Shown: positions 18,012 to 28,078 of the stretch, piece by piece
Layout of the letters: each line of letters begins with the position of its first letter
Position numbering within the stretch: the stretch's first letter is position 1
Origin: Acidimicrobiia bacterium
Lineage (GTDB): Bacteria; Actinomycetota; Acidimicrobiia; IMCC26256; PALSA-610
Length of the DNA stretch: 64,000 nt
Direction of reading: 5' to 3'
Assembly (NCBI GenBank): GCA_026002935.1
Contig: BPGH01000001.1
Location: forward strand, 90,814-154,813
Program-made: the position numbers and the translations under genes
The notes under the pieces: generated by a model
Told to the model about the DNA's origin: nothing
Seen by the model: the letters and a program-made list of their open reading frames with translations, nothing else
The model's database searches: none

Positions 18012-20333
18012 TCAGACGCGCTGCAGCGGCGCCCACGCGAGCAGCAGCGTCTTCTCTCCGTGGTCGGCGAACCGCACGCGCGCCTCCGCCTTGTCGCCCT
18101 GGCCGGTGATGTCGATGACGACCCCCTCGCCGAACTTCTCGTGGCGGACGTCGTCGCCGACGCGCAACCCGAGCTGCTCGGCGCCGCGGGCGCCCGCCGG
18201 CCCGGCCGCCGGCGCGAGGTCGGGGTCCCGGCGGCGCAACGCGGCGGCGACCACGTTCTCGCGGTGCGCGCCCAGCCCGCGGCCGCGGCGCTCGTGCTCG
18301 CCCACGGTCACCACGAGGTGCGCGGGGATCTCGTCGAGGAAGCGGCTCGGCGGACGGTAGTCGGTGGTGCCGAACATCATGCGGCTCCACGCGTGGCACA
18401 GGTACAGGCGCTCCTCGGCGCGCGTGATGCCGACGTAGCAGAGCCGGCGTTCCTCCTCGAGCTCCTCGGGGTCGCCGAGGCTGCGGACGTGCGGGAACAC
18501 ACCGTCCTCGAGGCCGATGAGGAACACGACCGGGAACTCGAGGCCCTTCGCGGAGTGCAGGGTCATGAGCGTGACCGAGCTCGCGTCGGGGTCGGTCTCG
18601 TCGAGGTCGGTCACGAGCGAGATGGCCTCGAGGAACGCCTGGACCCGGGCGAGGCCCTGCGGCGGCTCGGCGTCGTCACCGACCCCGACGCCGCCGATCC
18701 GCACGAGCCCGCCGGGGTCGCCGCGCTCGACCTGGTCGTCGAACTCCCGGGCCGAGCCGATCAGCTCCTGGAGGTTCTCGACCCGCCCCTGGGCCTCGAC
18801 CGAGCGTTCCGCCTCGAGCTCCGCCAGGTAGCCGCTGCGCGTGAGCGCCGTCTCCAACGCGGCGCCGACGCCGCCCGCCGCGGCGTGCTCGACCTCCTCG
18901 ACGAGGTCGAGCAGCTCCTTGCAGCCGCCGAGCGCCCGGCCCGTGACCCCGGCCGCCGCGGCGTCGCGGATCGCCTCCCGGAACGTGACGCCGGCGCCGT
19001 TCGCGTACGACTCGATCTTCGCGATCGACGTGTCGCCGACGCCGCGCCGCGGGGTGTTGACGATGCGCTTCCACGACACCTCGTCGTCGGGGTTGACGAG
19101 CGCACGCAGGTACGCGAGCGCGTCCTTGACCTCCCGGCGGTCGTAGAACTTGACCCCGCCGAACACGCGGTACGGGACCCCCGCCCGGACGAGCGCCTCC
19201 TCCAGGACGCGACTCTGCACGTTGGTGCGGTAGAAGACCGCGATGTCACCGTGGCGGTGGCCCTCGTCGACCAGCCGGTGCACCTCGCGCACGACGAACT
19301 GCGCCTCGTCGTGCTCGTCGTCCCCCTGGAACCGCACGATCGGCTCGCCCTGGGCCTTGTCGGTCCACAGGTGCTTCTTGCGGGAGGAGGGGTTGTTCGA
19401 GATCACCGCGTTGGCGGCGTCGAGGATGCGCTGCGTGGACCGGTAGTTCTGGTCGAGCACGACCACGGTCGCCTCGGGGAAGGCGTCCTCGAACTTCAGG
19501 AGGTTGCGGTAGTCGGCGCCGCGGAACCGGTAGACCGACTGGGAGTCGTCGCCGACCACCGTGACGCTGCGGTGTTCGGCGGTGAGCAGCCGGATCAGCT
19601 CGAACTGCGCGGCGTTGGTGTCCTGGAACTCGTCGACGAGCACGTGCCGGAACCGCTGCCGGTACCGGTCGAGCGCGTCGGGGTGCTCGCGGAAGAGGCG
19701 CACGGCGAGCACCAGCAGGTCGTCGAAGTCGACCGCGGACGCCTCCTGCAGGCGGCGCTGGTACTCGGTGTAGACGTCCGCGATCCGGCGCTCCGCGGGC
19801 CCGACGGCCATCTCGCGGTACTGCTGCGGGAGCACCAGCTCGTTCTTCAGTGCGCTGATCTGCGCGTGGAGCTGGCGCGGCGGGAACCGCTTCGGATCGA
19901 GGTCCAGGTCCCGACGCACCCAGTCGGTGAGCCGCTGCGCGTCGGACTGGTCGTAGATCGTGAAGCTCGACCGGTACCCGAGCAGCGCCGACTCACGGCG
20001 CAGGATCCGCGAGCACGCCGCGTGGAAGGTCGACACCCACATGCGCCGTGCCACGGGGCCGACGAGCTGCGCGACGCGCTCTTGCATCTCGCCCGCCGCC
20101 TTGTTGGTGAACGTGATGGCGAGCACCTCGAACGGCGACACCCCGCGTTCGGCGACCAGGTGGGCGAGCCGGTGGGTGAGCACCCGCGTCTTGCCCGAGC
20201 CGGCGCCGGCGACGACCAGGATCGGGCCCGGCGGGAGCGTGACGGCCTCGTACTGGGCCGGGTTGAGGCCCGACAGGTCGAGCCTGCGCCGACGCGGCGG
20301 GACCGGCTCGGGGTGCTCGGCGACGTCGGCCAT
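18012..20333 (-). CDS. pcrA: UvrD/PcrA-type ATP-dependent DNA helicase
   Basis: This superfamily 1A 3'-5' helicase serves nucleotide excision repair and replication-conflict resolution. The 773-residue product has Walker A AGAGSGKT (42-49), the motif II region [13 protein letters not shown], motif [18 protein letters not shown], motif [18 protein letters not shown] and motif [13 protein letters not shown]. The C-terminal Tudor-like tail ([15 protein letters not shown]) is typical of PcrA/UvrD1. The ATG at 20333 is where homology starts; the 1082-residue ORF runs through dtd in another frame. A TACGCT box lies 9 bases upstream. Confidence 0.95.
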   Translation of the reverse strand: MADVAEHPEPVPPRRRRLDLSGLNPAQYEAVTLPPGPILVVAGAGSGKTRVLTHRLAHLVAERGVSPFEVLAITFTNKAAGEMQERVAQLVGPVARRMWVSTFHAACSRILRRESALLGYRSSFTIYDQSDAQRLTDWVRRDLDLDPKRFPPRQLHAQISALKNELVLPQQYREMAVGPAERRIADVYTEYQRRLQEASAVDFDDLLVLAVRLFREHPDALDRYRQRFRHVLVDEFQDTNAAQFELIRLLTAEHRSVTVVGDDSQSVYRFRGADYRNLLKFEDAFPEATVVVLDQNYRSTQRILDAANAVISNNPSSRKKHLWTDKAQGEPIVRFQGDDEHDEAQFVVREVHRLVDEGHRHGDIAVFYRTNVQSRVLEEALVRAGVPYRVFGGVKFYDRREVKDALAYLRALVNPDDEVSWKRIVNTPRRGVGDTSIAKIESYANGAGVTFREAIRDAAAAGVTGRALGGCKELLDLVEEVEHAAAGGVGAALETALTRSGYLAELEAERSVEAQGRVENLQELIGSAREFDDQVERGDPGGLVRIGGVGVGDDAEPPQGLARVQAFLEAISLVTDLDETDPDASSVTLMTLHSAKGLEFPVVFLIGLEDGVFPHVRSLGDPEELEEERRLCYVGITRAEERLYLCHAWSRMMFGTTDYRPPSRFLDEIPAHLVVTVGEHERRGRGLGAHRENVVAAALRRRDPDLAPAAGPAGARGAEQLGLRVGDDVRHEKFGEGVVIDITGQGDKAEARVRFADHGEKTLLLAWAPLQRV

Positions 20334-20342
20334 GGTCGCCCC

Positions 20343-20348
20343 AGCGTA
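20343..20348 (-). promoter_or_regulatory. Candidate -10 element of pcrA
   Basis: TACGCT lies 9 bases before the ATG in the 59-base gap after dtd. Confidence 0.3.
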
Positions 20349-20392
20349 CCGATCCCCGGAGGGCGAACTACACGGTTGTGAGCGCCCGGGGT

Positions 20393-20830
20393 TCACACCT
20401 CGAGCAGGAGCGTCACCGGGCCGTCGTTGACCAGGGCCACCTGCATGTGGGCCCGGAAGCGCCCGGTCGCGACGGGGACGCCGAGGGCCGCCAGCCCGGC
20501 CGTGAACCGCTCCACGAGCGGCTCCGCGTGCTCGGGACGCGCGGCCGCCGACCACGCCGGGCGGCGCCCCCGCCTCGTGTCGCCGTAGAGCGTGAACTGG
20601 CTGACGACGAGCGCGGCCCCCCCGGTGTCGAGGAGCGACCGGTTCATCACCCCGGCCTCGTCGTCGAACACCCGGAGGTTCGCGACCTTCTCCGCCAGCT
20701 TGCGGGCGTGCGCCTCCCCGTCGTCGTGCGTCACGCCCACCAGCACACACAGCCCCGGGCCGATGTCGCCGACCGTCTCGTCGCCCACGGTCACGCTCGC
20801 CCGCGTGACCCGCTGCACCAGTGCCCGCAC
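20393..20830 (-). CDS. dtd: D-aminoacyl-tRNA deacylase
   Basis: DTD hydrolyses D-amino acids (and mischarged Gly) from tRNA. At 145 residues it has family length, with the [15 protein letters not shown] active-site motif and the cross-subunit Gly-cisPro motif in VNDGPVT. The start [12 protein letters not shown] matches the family exactly and uses GTG at 20830, with a TACCGT box 7 bases upstream. It is divergent from the flavin reductase gene with only 20 bases between the starts. Confidence 0.95.
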   Translation of the reverse strand: MRALVQRVTRASVTVGDETVGDIGPGLCVLVGVTHDDGEAHARKLAEKVANLRVFDDEAGVMNRSLLDTGGAALVVSQFTLYGDTRRGRRPAWSAAARPEHAEPLVERFTAGLAALGVPVATGRFRAHMQVALVNDGPVTLLLEV

Positions 20831-20837
20831 GGTGGCG

Positions 20838-20843
20838 ACGGTA
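20838..20843 (-). promoter_or_regulatory. Candidate -10 element of near-leaderless dtd
   Basis: TACCGT ends 7 bases before the dtd GTG, inside the 20-base gap to the divergent flavin reductase gene. Confidence 0.4.
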
Positions 20844-20850
20844 CGCGAGC

Positions 20851-21444
20851 ATGGCCGGCGTGATCGACCCGGAGTGCAAGCGCGCCCTCGGCCAGATGAC
20901 GAAGGGCGTCCAGGTCGTCGCCGCGACCCACGACGGCGTCACCCGCGCGTACACGTCGCACTGGGTGACGCAGGTCGCGTTCGAGGAGCCGATCGTGATG
21001 GCGTCGATGTCGCCGCGACACGACACCCATCCGCTCGTCGCGGCGGCCGGATGGTTCTCGGTGTCGATCCTGGCGGGCGACCAGGTCGAGCAGGGCCAGT
21101 ACTTCTCGTATCCCGGCCGGCGCTTCCGGCACGTCGCGAGCGAGTACCTCACCGCGGTCGACGGCGTCCCCGTGGTCGACGGCTGCATCGCGTGGCTGCG
21201 GTGCGAGACGTTCGAGCGCAAGCCGATGTTCGACCACGAGCTGTTCTTCGCGCGCGTCACGCACTGGGGATACGGGCGCCTGGGCGCGGACCCGCTCGTC
21301 TACTCGGCCCGGCACGGGTGGCGGGTCGCGTCCGAGCGCGCCCGCGAGCGTGGCGTGTCGGTGCGCGACCGGCTCCTCGGGCGGCTCGCGGCCGTGAGCG
21401 ACGGCGACGACGACGCCGACGACGACGGGGCCGGCGACGCGTGA
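20851..21444 (+). CDS. Flavin reductase-like FMN-binding split-barrel protein
   Basis: The 197-residue product has the flavin reductase-like split barrel ([31 protein letters not shown]), where the usual FMN-contacting A(F/Y)T(A/V)SW reads AYTSHWV, and [11 protein letters not shown] in the second half. Such proteins reduce FMN/FAD for partner monooxygenases or bind flavin alone; no partner is next to it. The tail is very acidic ([13 protein letters not shown]). The ATG at 20851 is preferred, because the GTG at 20821 would lie inside dtd. A hairpin follows the stop. Confidence 0.85.
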   Translation: MAGVIDPECKRALGQMTKGVQVVAATHDGVTRAYTSHWVTQVAFEEPIVMASMSPRHDTHPLVAAAGWFSVSILAGDQVEQGQYFSYPGRRFRHVASEYLTAVDGVPVVDGCIAWLRCETFERKPMFDHELFFARVTHWGYGRLGADPLVYSARHGWRVASERARERGVSVRDRLLGRLAAVSDGDDDADDDGAGDA

Positions 21445-21447
21445 GCG

Positions 21448-21466
21448 GGTCCGGCCCCACCGGACC
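21448..21466. terminator. Hairpin between convergent flavin reductase and aldolase genes
   Basis: GGTCCGG-CCCCA-CCGGACC is a perfect 7-base stem with 5-base loop, 3 bases past the flavin reductase stop. No T tract. Confidence 0.5.
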
Positions 21467-21510
21467 GGTCGCGCGAGCGGCCCCGTGCGGCCCGGCTCAC
21501 CGGCGGACGG

Positions 21511-22539
21511 TCAGGACGCCGCCTTCTCCAGGTCGGGGCTCCAGCGGCCCGAGCGGGCGAGGCCGTTCATCCGGGCCCGGTGCAGGTAGGCGGCCTGGGC
21601 GGCCGGTGCGTTCGCGTCGTCGCCCTTCCAGGCCTTCAGCGCCGCGGCCTGCAGCGCCCGCCCGTAGGAGAACGACAGCTCCCACGGGTGCGGCCCCGTC
21701 TTGTTCATCGCGTCGAGATTGGCCGTCGCCTCCTCGTCGCCCTGGCCGCCGGAGAGGAAGACGATGCCCGGCACCGCCGCCGGGACGACCGCCCGGAAGC
21801 ACGACAGCGTCGCCTCCGCCACCTCCTGCGGCGGGGCCGGGTAGCTCGGGTGCTTCTTGCCGGGCAGCACCATGTTGGGCTTGAGCAGCATCCCGTCGAG
21901 CTCGACGCGCTGGGCGTACAGGGCGTCGAACACCGCGTGGAGCGTGTCGGACGTGACCTCGTGGCACCGCTCGATCGAGTGGTCGCCGTCCATCAGCACC
22001 TCGGGCTCGACGATCGGCACGATCCCCTCGTCTTGGCAGAGCGCGGCGTAGCGGGCCAGCGCGTGCGCGTTGACGTCGAGGCAGTAGCGCGTCGGGATCT
22101 CGTCGCCCGCGATGTCGATCACCGCCCGCCACTTCGCGAACTTGGCGCCGAGCTCGCGGTACTCGACGAGGCGCTGGCGCAGCCCGTCGAGGCCCTCGGT
22201 GACGAGCTCGCGCGGCGACCGGGCGAGCGGCGTCGTGCCCTTGTCGACCTTGATGCCCGGGATCGAGCCCGCGTCGGCGAGGATCTTCGCGAGCGGCCGC
22301 CCGTCGGAAGCCTGCTGGCGGATCGTCTCGTCGAACAGGATGACGCCGCTGATGTGCTCGGCGGCGCCCGCCGTCGTGAAGAGCATCTCGCGGTACGCGC
22401 GCCGGCGGTCCTCGGTCGACTCCACGCCGATCGAGTCGAACCGCTTCTTGATCGTGCCGCTGCTCTCGTCCGCGGCGAGGATGCCCTTGCCGGGCGCGAC
22501 GAGCGCCCGGGCGATCTCGTTGAGCGCCGATTGCTGCAT
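21511..22539 (-). CDS. fba: Class I fructose-bisphosphate aldolase
   Basis: This Schiff-base aldolase splits fructose 1,6-bisphosphate in glycolysis and works in reverse in gluconeogenesis. The 342-residue product matches the eukaryote-like class I family: ILAADESSGTIKKRF at the start, IVPIVEPEVLMDGDH, and the Schiff-base lysine in GMLLKPNMVLPG, plus FLSGGQGDEEAT for phosphate. Class I enzymes are less usual in bacteria than class II. GGAGGAG precedes the ATG, and a TAACGT box is at 22579-22584. Confidence 0.94.
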   Translation of the reverse strand: MQQSALNEIARALVAPGKGILAADESSGTIKKRFDSIGVESTEDRRRAYREMLFTTAGAAEHISGVILFDETIRQQASDGRPLAKILADAGSIPGIKVDKGTTPLARSPRELVTEGLDGLRQRLVEYRELGAKFAKWRAVIDIAGDEIPTRYCLDVNAHALARYAALCQDEGIVPIVEPEVLMDGDHSIERCHEVTSDTLHAVFDALYAQRVELDGMLLKPNMVLPGKKHPSYPAPPQEVAEATLSCFRAVVPAAVPGIVFLSGGQGDEEATANLDAMNKTGPHPWELSFSYGRALQAAALKAWKGDDANAPAAQAAYLHRARMNGLARSGRWSPDLEKAAS

Positions 22540-22578
22540 CAGGGTGACTCCTCCGTCACGCGCGAATGCGGTGACCCG

Positions 22579-22584
22579 ACGTTA
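22579..22584 (-). promoter_or_regulatory. Candidate -10 element of the aldolase gene
   Basis: TAACGT about 40 bases before the aldolase ATG. The rest of the 254-base gap to guaA holds nothing else I can support except the palindrome at guaA's end. Confidence 0.35.
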
Positions 22585-22779
22585 TCCCGTGCCCCGCGGA
22601 CCGACCACGATCGCGCCACGCCCCGCCGCGGGCGCACCGGTCGCGCCCGTCCCGCCCGGCCGGTCGTGGCCGGCCGTTCCGCCCCGAAGTGCGCCGTACG
22701 CGTGCACCGCGCAGCGCCCCCCGGTCCCGTGGGCCGCGGCCGGGGGACCGAAGGCGAGGCGCGCGGTGCCGCCCGGCCG

Positions 22780-22795
22780 GACCGGCCGGCCGGTC
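22780..22795 (-). terminator. Palindrome at the guaA stop
   Basis: GACCGGCCGGCCGGTC is a perfect 16-base palindrome overlapping the guaA stop codon. It could form a 6-base stem with a 4-base loop; terminator role is weakly supported. Confidence 0.3.
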
Positions 22796-24329
22796 ACTCC
22801 CACTCGATGGTGCCCGGGGGCTTGGACGTGATGTCGTACGCGACCCGGTTCACCCCCGGGACCTCGTTGATGATCCGCGACGAGATGCGCTCCAGCAGGT
22901 CGTAGGGCAGTCGCGCCCAGTCCGCGGTCATCGCGTCGTCACTCGTCACGGCGCGCAGCACGATCGGGTAGGCGTAGGTGCGGTCGTCGCCCATCACCCC
23001 GACGGTGCGCACCGCGGGCAGCACCGCGAAGCTCTGCCAGATGTCGCGGTACAGCCCGGCGCGCTTGATCTCCTCGGTGACGATCGCGTCCGCGTGCTGG
23101 AGGATCTCGATGCGCTCGCGCGTGATCGTGCCGACGATTCGCACCGCGAGGCCCGGCCCGGGGAACGGCTGGCGCCACACGATGTCCTCCGGCAGGCCGA
23201 GTTCCTCGCCGATCGCCCGGACCTCGTCCTTGAACAGGTTGCGCAGCGGCTCGACGAGCTCGAACTGCATGTCGTCGGGGAGACCCCCGACGTTGTGGTG
23301 CGACTTGATGTTCGCGTTGTCGCCACCGCCCGACTCGACGATGTCGGGATAGAGCGTGCCCTGCACGAGGAACCGGGCGTCGCCGAGGTCGCGCGCGGCC
23401 TCCTCGAACACCCGGATGAACAGCTCGCCGATCGTCTTCCGTTTGCGTTCGGGGTCGATCACGTCGTCGAGCGCGGCCAGGAACCGGTCGGCCGCCTTCA
23501 CGTGCACCAGGTCGATCTCGAACTGCTCGCGGAACGTCTGCTCGACCTGTTCGGCCTCCCCTCGCCGCAGCAACCCGGTGTCGACGAAGACGCACGTGAG
23601 CTGGTCGCCGACGGCCTTGTGGACCAGTGCGGCGGCGACGGCGCTGTCGACCCCGCCGGACAGGCCGCAGATGACCCGCTCGCGCCCGACCTGCGCGCGG
23701 ATCTCGGCGACGGCGTGCTCGATGATCGACACGTTCGTCCACGTCGGCGGGCAGCCCGCCGCGTCGTACAGGAACGCCTTGAGCACCTCCTGGCCCCGTT
23801 CGGTGTGCCGCACCTCGGGGTGGAACTGCACCGCGTAGATGCCCCGGTCGCGGTCCTCGAACGCGGCGACGGGCACCGCGTCGGTGCGGGCGGTCACCGT
23901 GAACCCGGCCGGGGCACGGGTGATCGAGTCGCCGTGGCTCATCCACACGACCTGCTCGACCGGCTGCTCGGCGAACAGCAGCGACGAGCCCTCGACGTGC
24001 AGGTCGGTGCGCCCGTACTCGCCCTGCCCCGTGCGCGCGACCTCGCCGCCCAGGTCGCGCGCGATGAGCTGCGCGCCGTAGCAGATCCCGAGCAGCGGCA
24101 CCCCGGCCTCGTAGATCGCCGGGTCGATCGACGGCGCGCCGTCGACGTGCACCGACGCGGGACCGCCGGAGAGGATGATCGCGTCCGGCCCGCGGGCGAG
24201 CATGTCCGCGACGGGGGTGGAGCGCGGCACGATCTCGCTGTAGACGTGGGCCTCGCGCACCCGCCGGGCGATGAGCTGCGCGTACTGCGCGCCGAAGTCG
24301 ACGACGAGGACCAGCGCCTCGTGGGTCAC
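22794..24329 (-). CDS. guaA: GMP synthase (glutamine-hydrolysing)
   Basis: GuaA aminates XMP to GMP with glutamine. The 511-residue product carries the class I amidotransferase domain (catalytic Cys in [12 protein letters not shown], His/Glu in FHPEV), the ATP-pyrophosphatase loop [12 protein letters not shown] and the C-terminal dimerisation domain ending [10 protein letters not shown]. It follows guaB3 by 28 bases, so both act in guanine nucleotide synthesis in one operon. Confidence 0.97.
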   Translation of the reverse strand: MTHEALVLVVDFGAQYAQLIARRVREAHVYSEIVPRSTPVADMLARGPDAIILSGGPASVHVDGAPSIDPAIYEAGVPLLGICYGAQLIARDLGGEVARTGQGEYGRTDLHVEGSSLLFAEQPVEQVVWMSHGDSITRAPAGFTVTARTDAVPVAAFEDRDRGIYAVQFHPEVRHTERGQEVLKAFLYDAAGCPPTWTNVSIIEHAVAEIRAQVGRERVICGLSGGVDSAVAAALVHKAVGDQLTCVFVDTGLLRRGEAEQVEQTFREQFEIDLVHVKAADRFLAALDDVIDPERKRKTIGELFIRVFEEAARDLGDARFLVQGTLYPDIVESGGGDNANIKSHHNVGGLPDDMQFELVEPLRNLFKDEVRAIGEELGLPEDIVWRQPFPGPGLAVRIVGTITRERIEILQHADAIVTEEIKRAGLYRDIWQSFAVLPAVRTVGVMGDDRTYAYPIVLRAVTSDDAMTADWARLPYDLLERISSRIINEVPGVNRVAYDITSKPPGTIEWE

Positions 24330-24357
24330 GGCGCCACCGCCGCCGCCCCCGACACGG

Positions 24358-25521
24358 TCACGCCATGCCGATGCCCTGCGCGCGCTGCAGGGACTTGCCC
24401 TCGGTCTTGAGCGCGGGCGCCACCATCACCTCGGCCTTCTGGAATTCCTTCACCGTCTCGTATCCGGTGGTGGCCATCGACGTGCGCAGCGCGCCGAACA
24501 GGTTGAGCGTGCCGTCGTTCTCGTGGGCGGGGCCCACGAGGATCTCGCGCAGCGACGCCTTGCGGCCCGCGTTGACGCGCGCGCCGCGCGGCAGGGTCGG
24601 GTGGAAGGTGGCCATGCCCCAGTGGAATCCCCGGCCCGGTGCCTCGTACGCGGACGCGAGCGGCGAGCCGATCATCACGGCGTCGGCACCGCACGCGATC
24701 GCCTTCGCGATGTCGCCACCGGTGCGCATCCCGCCGTCGGCGATCACGTGCACGTACACCCCGGTCTCGTCCAGGTGGCGGATCCGCGCGCCCGCGGCGT
24801 CGGCGATCGCGGTCGCCTGCGGGACGCCGATGCCGAGCACGCCCCGGCTGGTGCACGCGTGGCCCGGTCCGACCCCGACGAGGATGCCGACCGCACCGGT
24901 GCGCATCAGGTGCAGCGCCGTGGAGTAGGACGCGCAACCGCCGACGATCACCGGCAGGTCGAACTCGCGGATGAACTTCTTCAGGTTGAGCGGCTGGCGC
25001 TTCGGGTCCTTCGAGACGTGCTCGGCCGACACGACCGTCCCCTGCACGACGAGCACGTCGAGCTCGGCGTCGAGCACGTGCTTCGCGTACTGCTCGACCC
25101 GCTGCGGGGTGAGCGACGCGCACGCCGTGACGCCTCCGGCCTTGATCTCCCGGATGCGCCGGCCGATCAGCTCGGGCTTGATCGGCTCGCTGTAGAGCTC
25201 CTGCATCCGCCGGGTCGCCTTCTCGGCGGGCAGCGACGCGATCTCCTCGAACACGGGCTCCGGGTCCTCGTAGCGGGTCCACAGGCCCTCGAGGTTGAGG
25301 CAGGCGAGGCCGCCGAGGCGGCCGATCTCGATCGCGGTCGCGGGCGACACGACGCCGTCCATCGCCGCCGCCATCATCGGCAGTTCGAACCGGAACGCGT
25401 CGACCTCCCAGGAGATGTCGACGTCCTCCGGGTCGCGGGTGCGCCGGCTGGGCACGATCGCGATGTCGTCGAAGCCGTACGCCCGGCGGCCCGACTTGCC
25501 GATGCCGATCTCGACTTCCAC
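24358..25521 (-). CDS. guaB3: GuaB3 family IMP dehydrogenase-related protein
   Basis: The 387-residue product is the CBS-less actinobacterial GuaB3 type: [22 protein letters not shown] at the start, [11 protein letters not shown], and the Cys loop [13 protein letters not shown] (C223) where IMPDH forms its covalent intermediate. The flap differs from true IMPDH (GuaB2), so its exact reaction (IMPDH-like or other) is not settled by sequence. GGAGGGG precedes the start, a TATCCT box lies at 25566-25571, and guaA follows. Confidence 0.92.
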   Translation of the reverse strand: MEVEIGIGKSGRRAYGFDDIAIVPSRRTRDPEDVDISWEVDAFRFELPMMAAAMDGVVSPATAIEIGRLGGLACLNLEGLWTRYEDPEPVFEEIASLPAEKATRRMQELYSEPIKPELIGRRIREIKAGGVTACASLTPQRVEQYAKHVLDAELDVLVVQGTVVSAEHVSKDPKRQPLNLKKFIREFDLPVIVGGCASYSTALHLMRTGAVGILVGVGPGHACTSRGVLGIGVPQATAIADAAGARIRHLDETGVYVHVIADGGMRTGGDIAKAIACGADAVMIGSPLASAYEAPGRGFHWGMATFHPTLPRGARVNAGRKASLREILVGPAHENDGTLNLFGALRTSMATTGYETVKEFQKAEVMVAPALKTEGKSLQRAQGIGMA

Positions 25522-25565
25522 TGCCCCTCCGAGGTCCGCCTGCGCCCGCCGCCCGCAGGAAGCCG

Positions 25566-25571
25566 AGGATA
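25566..25571 (-). promoter_or_regulatory. Candidate -10 element of the guaB3-guaA operon
   Basis: TATCCT about 45 bases before the guaB3 start; the leader contains GGAGGGG. Confidence 0.35.
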
Positions 25572-25621
25572 TCGCCCTGTTCGCGCCGGGGCGGGCTCCC
25601 CGAGGGGCCCCGGGGCGCGCC

Positions 25622-26296
25622 TCAGCGGCCGGCGACCAGGTGCGAGAGGAACCCGGTCAGGATGCGCGCCGTCGCCCCCCACACCGTCTCGTCGGTGAGC
25701 TCGTAGAAGTGGACGTCGAGCTCGGCGCGCGCCGTGTCCCAGCGCTCCTCCCGGTACACGCCGTCGGCCATCAGGTCCGACAGCGGGATCTCGAGCACGC
25801 GTGCGACCTCCCGCGGATCGGGCCGCAGCCGCGGCCGACCGGGCAGGAACCCGACGAACGGCGTGATGGTGAAGCGGGACGCGTAGGTCGAGATGCCCTC
25901 CAGCCGGGCGACCACCTCGACCTCGGAGGGGTCGAGCCCGATCTCCTCCTCCGCCTCCCGCAACGCCGTGTCCCGCAGGTCGGTGTCGAGCACCGGGTCG
26001 TACTTGCCCCCGGGGAACGCGATCTCGCCCTGGTGCGACGGCATCGTGTCGGGCCGCTTCGTGAGCACCAGGTGGGCCTCGCCGGCGTGCTCGTAGCACG
26101 GGACGAGCACCGCGGCCGCGACGCTGCCCGACACCGCGGGGACGGGACCCACGACGGGCGGCACCAGCGCGAGGCGGTGCCGCACCTGCTCGAGCGTCAG
26201 CCTGCGGCCCTCGGGTGCGAGGTGGGCCCAGGGTGCCGGCCGCCCGGGACGGTGCGACGGCGGTCTCGGGATCCGCTGCTGGCCGCCCGGTGGCAT
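25622..26296 (-). CDS. Nudix hydrolase, CoA pyrophosphatase type
   Basis: The enzyme probably cleaves CoA or acyl-CoA to 3',5'-ADP and phosphopantetheine. The 224-residue product has the CoA-pyrophosphatase signature LTKRPDTMPSHQGEIAFPGG directly followed by the Nudix helix TALREAEEEIGL. An extra Pro/Arg-rich 40-residue N-terminus precedes the domain. The ATG at 26296 has a TACGGT box 6 bases upstream and no ribosome site. It is divergent from the acyl-CoA synthetase gene, which fits a shared CoA theme. Confidence 0.9.
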   Translation of the reverse strand: MPPGGQQRIPRPPSHRPGRPAPWAHLAPEGRRLTLEQVRHRLALVPPVVGPVPAVSGSVAAAVLVPCYEHAGEAHLVLTKRPDTMPSHQGEIAFPGGKYDPVLDTDLRDTALREAEEEIGLDPSEVEVVARLEGISTYASRFTITPFVGFLPGRPRLRPDPREVARVLEIPLSDLMADGVYREERWDTARAELDVHFYELTDETVWGATARILTGFLSHLVAGR

Positions 26297-26302
26297 GCGC
26301 CC

Positions 26303-26308
26303 ACCGTA
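26303..26308 (-). promoter_or_regulatory. Candidate -10 element of the Nudix gene
   Basis: TACGGT ends 6 bases before the Nudix ATG. Confidence 0.4.
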
Positions 26309-26351
26309 CCGGTGCTGGAAGACTGCGCGGTCGTCCGCGGAGCGAGGGGGC

Positions 26352-27971
26352 GTGGTGGACTGGAACCTGGCGACGATCTGGGAGTCGGTCTGCGACTCGC
26401 TGCCCGAGCGGGTCGCGCTCGTACAGGGCGACCGCCGCCGGACGTGGTGCGAGTTCGACGACCGGGCGGCGCGGCTCGCGCAGGCGCTCGCCGACGCCGG
26501 GCTGGGCCACGACTCGAAGGTCGCGTCGTACCTCTACAACGGCAACGAGTACCTCGAGGGGCTGTACGCGACGTTCAAGTTGCGCGGCGTGCCGGTCAAC
26601 GTGAACTACCGGTACCTCGAGGACGAGCTGGTGTACCTGCTCGACAACTCGGACGCCGAGGCGGTGCTGTTCCACGCGTCGCTCGGTGAGCGTGTCGCGA
26701 ACGTGCGCGGCCGCGCCCCGAAGGTGAAGGTGTGGATCGAGGTCGACGACGGCGGGCCCCACCAGGACTTCGCGCTGCGGTTCGAGGACGCGATCGCCGC
26801 GAGCGACCCGATGCCGCGGCAGGAGCGGTCGGGCGACGACCTCTACTTCCTCTACACCGGCGGCACCACCGGGATGCCGAAGGGCGTGATGTGGCGGTGC
26901 GAGGACCTGTGGGGGTCGCTCGCCGAGGCGACGTTCGCGCTCGCGGGCCAGCCGGTCCCCACGACGGCGGGCGCCGTCGGCCCGGCCGCGAAGGCGATCG
27001 TCGACGGTGGGCGCGACGGGGCGCACCTCCCCGCCTCGCCGCTGATGCACGGCACCGGTGCGTTCACGACGTTCCAGTCGCTGTTCACCGGCGCGCGCAT
27101 CGTGACGCTCGTCGGGCGGCACTTCGACCCGCACGAGCTGTGGCAGACGGTGCAGCGCGAGCGCGTCACCCAGATGGCGATCGTCGGCGACGCCTTCGCG
27201 AAGCCGATGCTGCAGGCGCTGGAGGAGGCCGAGGCCCGCGGCGAACCGTACGACCTGTCGTCGCTGCAGCTCGTGATCAGCAGCGGCGTGATGTGGTCGG
27301 CCGAGGTGAAGCAGGGGCTGATGGCGCGAGGAAGCTTCCTCTGCTACGACTCGCTCGGTTCGAGCGAGGGGGTCGGGTTCGCCAACTCGATCTCGGCGCC
27401 CGGCATGGAGCAGGCGACGGCGCGGTTCACGATCGGGCCCGCGGCCCGGGTGTTCAAGGACGACGGCACCGAGGTCGTGCCCGGCTCCGGTGAGGTCGGG
27501 CTGCTCGCCGTCGGCGGCCACATCCCGCTCGGCTACTACAAGGACGAGACGAAGAGCGCGGCCACGTTCCGCGTGATCGGCGGCCGGCGCTGGTCGATCC
27601 CGGGCGACTTCGCGCGCGTGGAGGCCGACGGCACGATCACGCTCCTCGGCCGCGGGTCGGTCGTGATCAACTCGGGTGGCGAGAAGATCTACCCCGAGGA
27701 GGTCGAGGAGGCCGTCAAGCGCCACCCGGCGGTCGCCGACTGTCTCGTGGTCGGGGTGCCCGACGACCGGTTCGGCGAGGCGGTCACGGCGGTGGTCGCC
27801 CTCGAGCCCGGCGCCGGCGCGACCGCCGAGGAGATCGGGGCGTCGCTCGACGGGCTGAGCCGCTACAAGCACCCGCGCCACTACGTGTTCGTGCCGGTGG
27901 TGCAGCGCGCGCCGAACGGCAAGGCCGACTACCGGTGGGCGAGGCAGGCCGCCACGGCGGCCGTGTCCTGA
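26352..27971 (+). CDS. Acyl-CoA synthetase (FadD family)
   Basis: This AMP-forming ligase activates a carboxylic acid to its CoA thioester. The 539-residue product has the phosphate-binding loop YTGGTTGMPKGVMW near 174-187, the SSGVMWSAEVKQ and YDSLGSSEG motifs, and the C-terminal hinge GRGSVVINSGGEKIYPEEVEE with catalytic K in the PNGKADYRW tail. Its opening resembles mycobacterial FadD enzymes for branched or steroid-derived acids; the substrate is unknown. The GTG at 26352 starts homology (VVDWNLATIWESV); GTG 26355 is equally possible. It is convergent with groES across a strong hairpin. Confidence 0.92.
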   Translation: MVDWNLATIWESVCDSLPERVALVQGDRRRTWCEFDDRAARLAQALADAGLGHDSKVASYLYNGNEYLEGLYATFKLRGVPVNVNYRYLEDELVYLLDNSDAEAVLFHASLGERVANVRGRAPKVKVWIEVDDGGPHQDFALRFEDAIAASDPMPRQERSGDDLYFLYTGGTTGMPKGVMWRCEDLWGSLAEATFALAGQPVPTTAGAVGPAAKAIVDGGRDGAHLPASPLMHGTGAFTTFQSLFTGARIVTLVGRHFDPHELWQTVQRERVTQMAIVGDAFAKPMLQALEEAEARGEPYDLSSLQLVISSGVMWSAEVKQGLMARGSFLCYDSLGSSEGVGFANSISAPGMEQATARFTIGPAARVFKDDGTEVVPGSGEVGLLAVGGHIPLGYYKDETKSAATFRVIGGRRWSIPGDFARVEADGTITLLGRGSVVINSGGEKIYPEEVEEAVKRHPAVADCLVVGVPDDRFGEAVTAVVALEPGAGATAEEIGASLDGLSRYKHPRHYVFVPVVQRAPNGKADYRWARQAATAAVS

Positions 27972-28028
27972 CGGGCCCGGGCGGGACGGGTGTGACCGAC
28001 GGTGGCCCGACGGGCGCCCGGACGCGTG

Positions 28029-28052
28029 CGGGGCGGCCCGCAGGCCGCCCCG
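28029..28052. terminator. Hairpin between convergent acyl-CoA synthetase and groES genes
   Basis: A perfect 10-base stem CGGGGCGGCC with loop CGCA closes with GGCCGCCCCG. It lies 27 bases before the groES stop and 58 past the synthetase stop, and can serve both strands. No T tract. Confidence 0.6.
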
Positions 28053-28078
28053 TCAGCATCACGACCGGCGCCCGGCCG

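Noticed and set aside
20334-20392. A LexA/SOS box before pcrA
   Set aside because: No GAACNNNNGTTC-like sequence is present in the gap.
20379-20399. TGTGA and TCACA half-sites near the dtd stop as a CRP-like operator
   Set aside because: The half-sites are 11 bases apart rather than 6, and the site overlaps the dtd coding end, so chance is likelier.
18012-21260. A 1082-residue helicase ORF covering dtd
   Set aside because: Homology to PcrA begins at ATG 20333; the upstream part is a shadow of dtd and the flavin reductase gene.
22540-22793. A small gene or RNA in the 254-base fba-guaA gap
   Set aside because: ORFs there are short, low-complexity and lack ribosome sites; no RNA family is recognised beyond the guaA-end palindrome.
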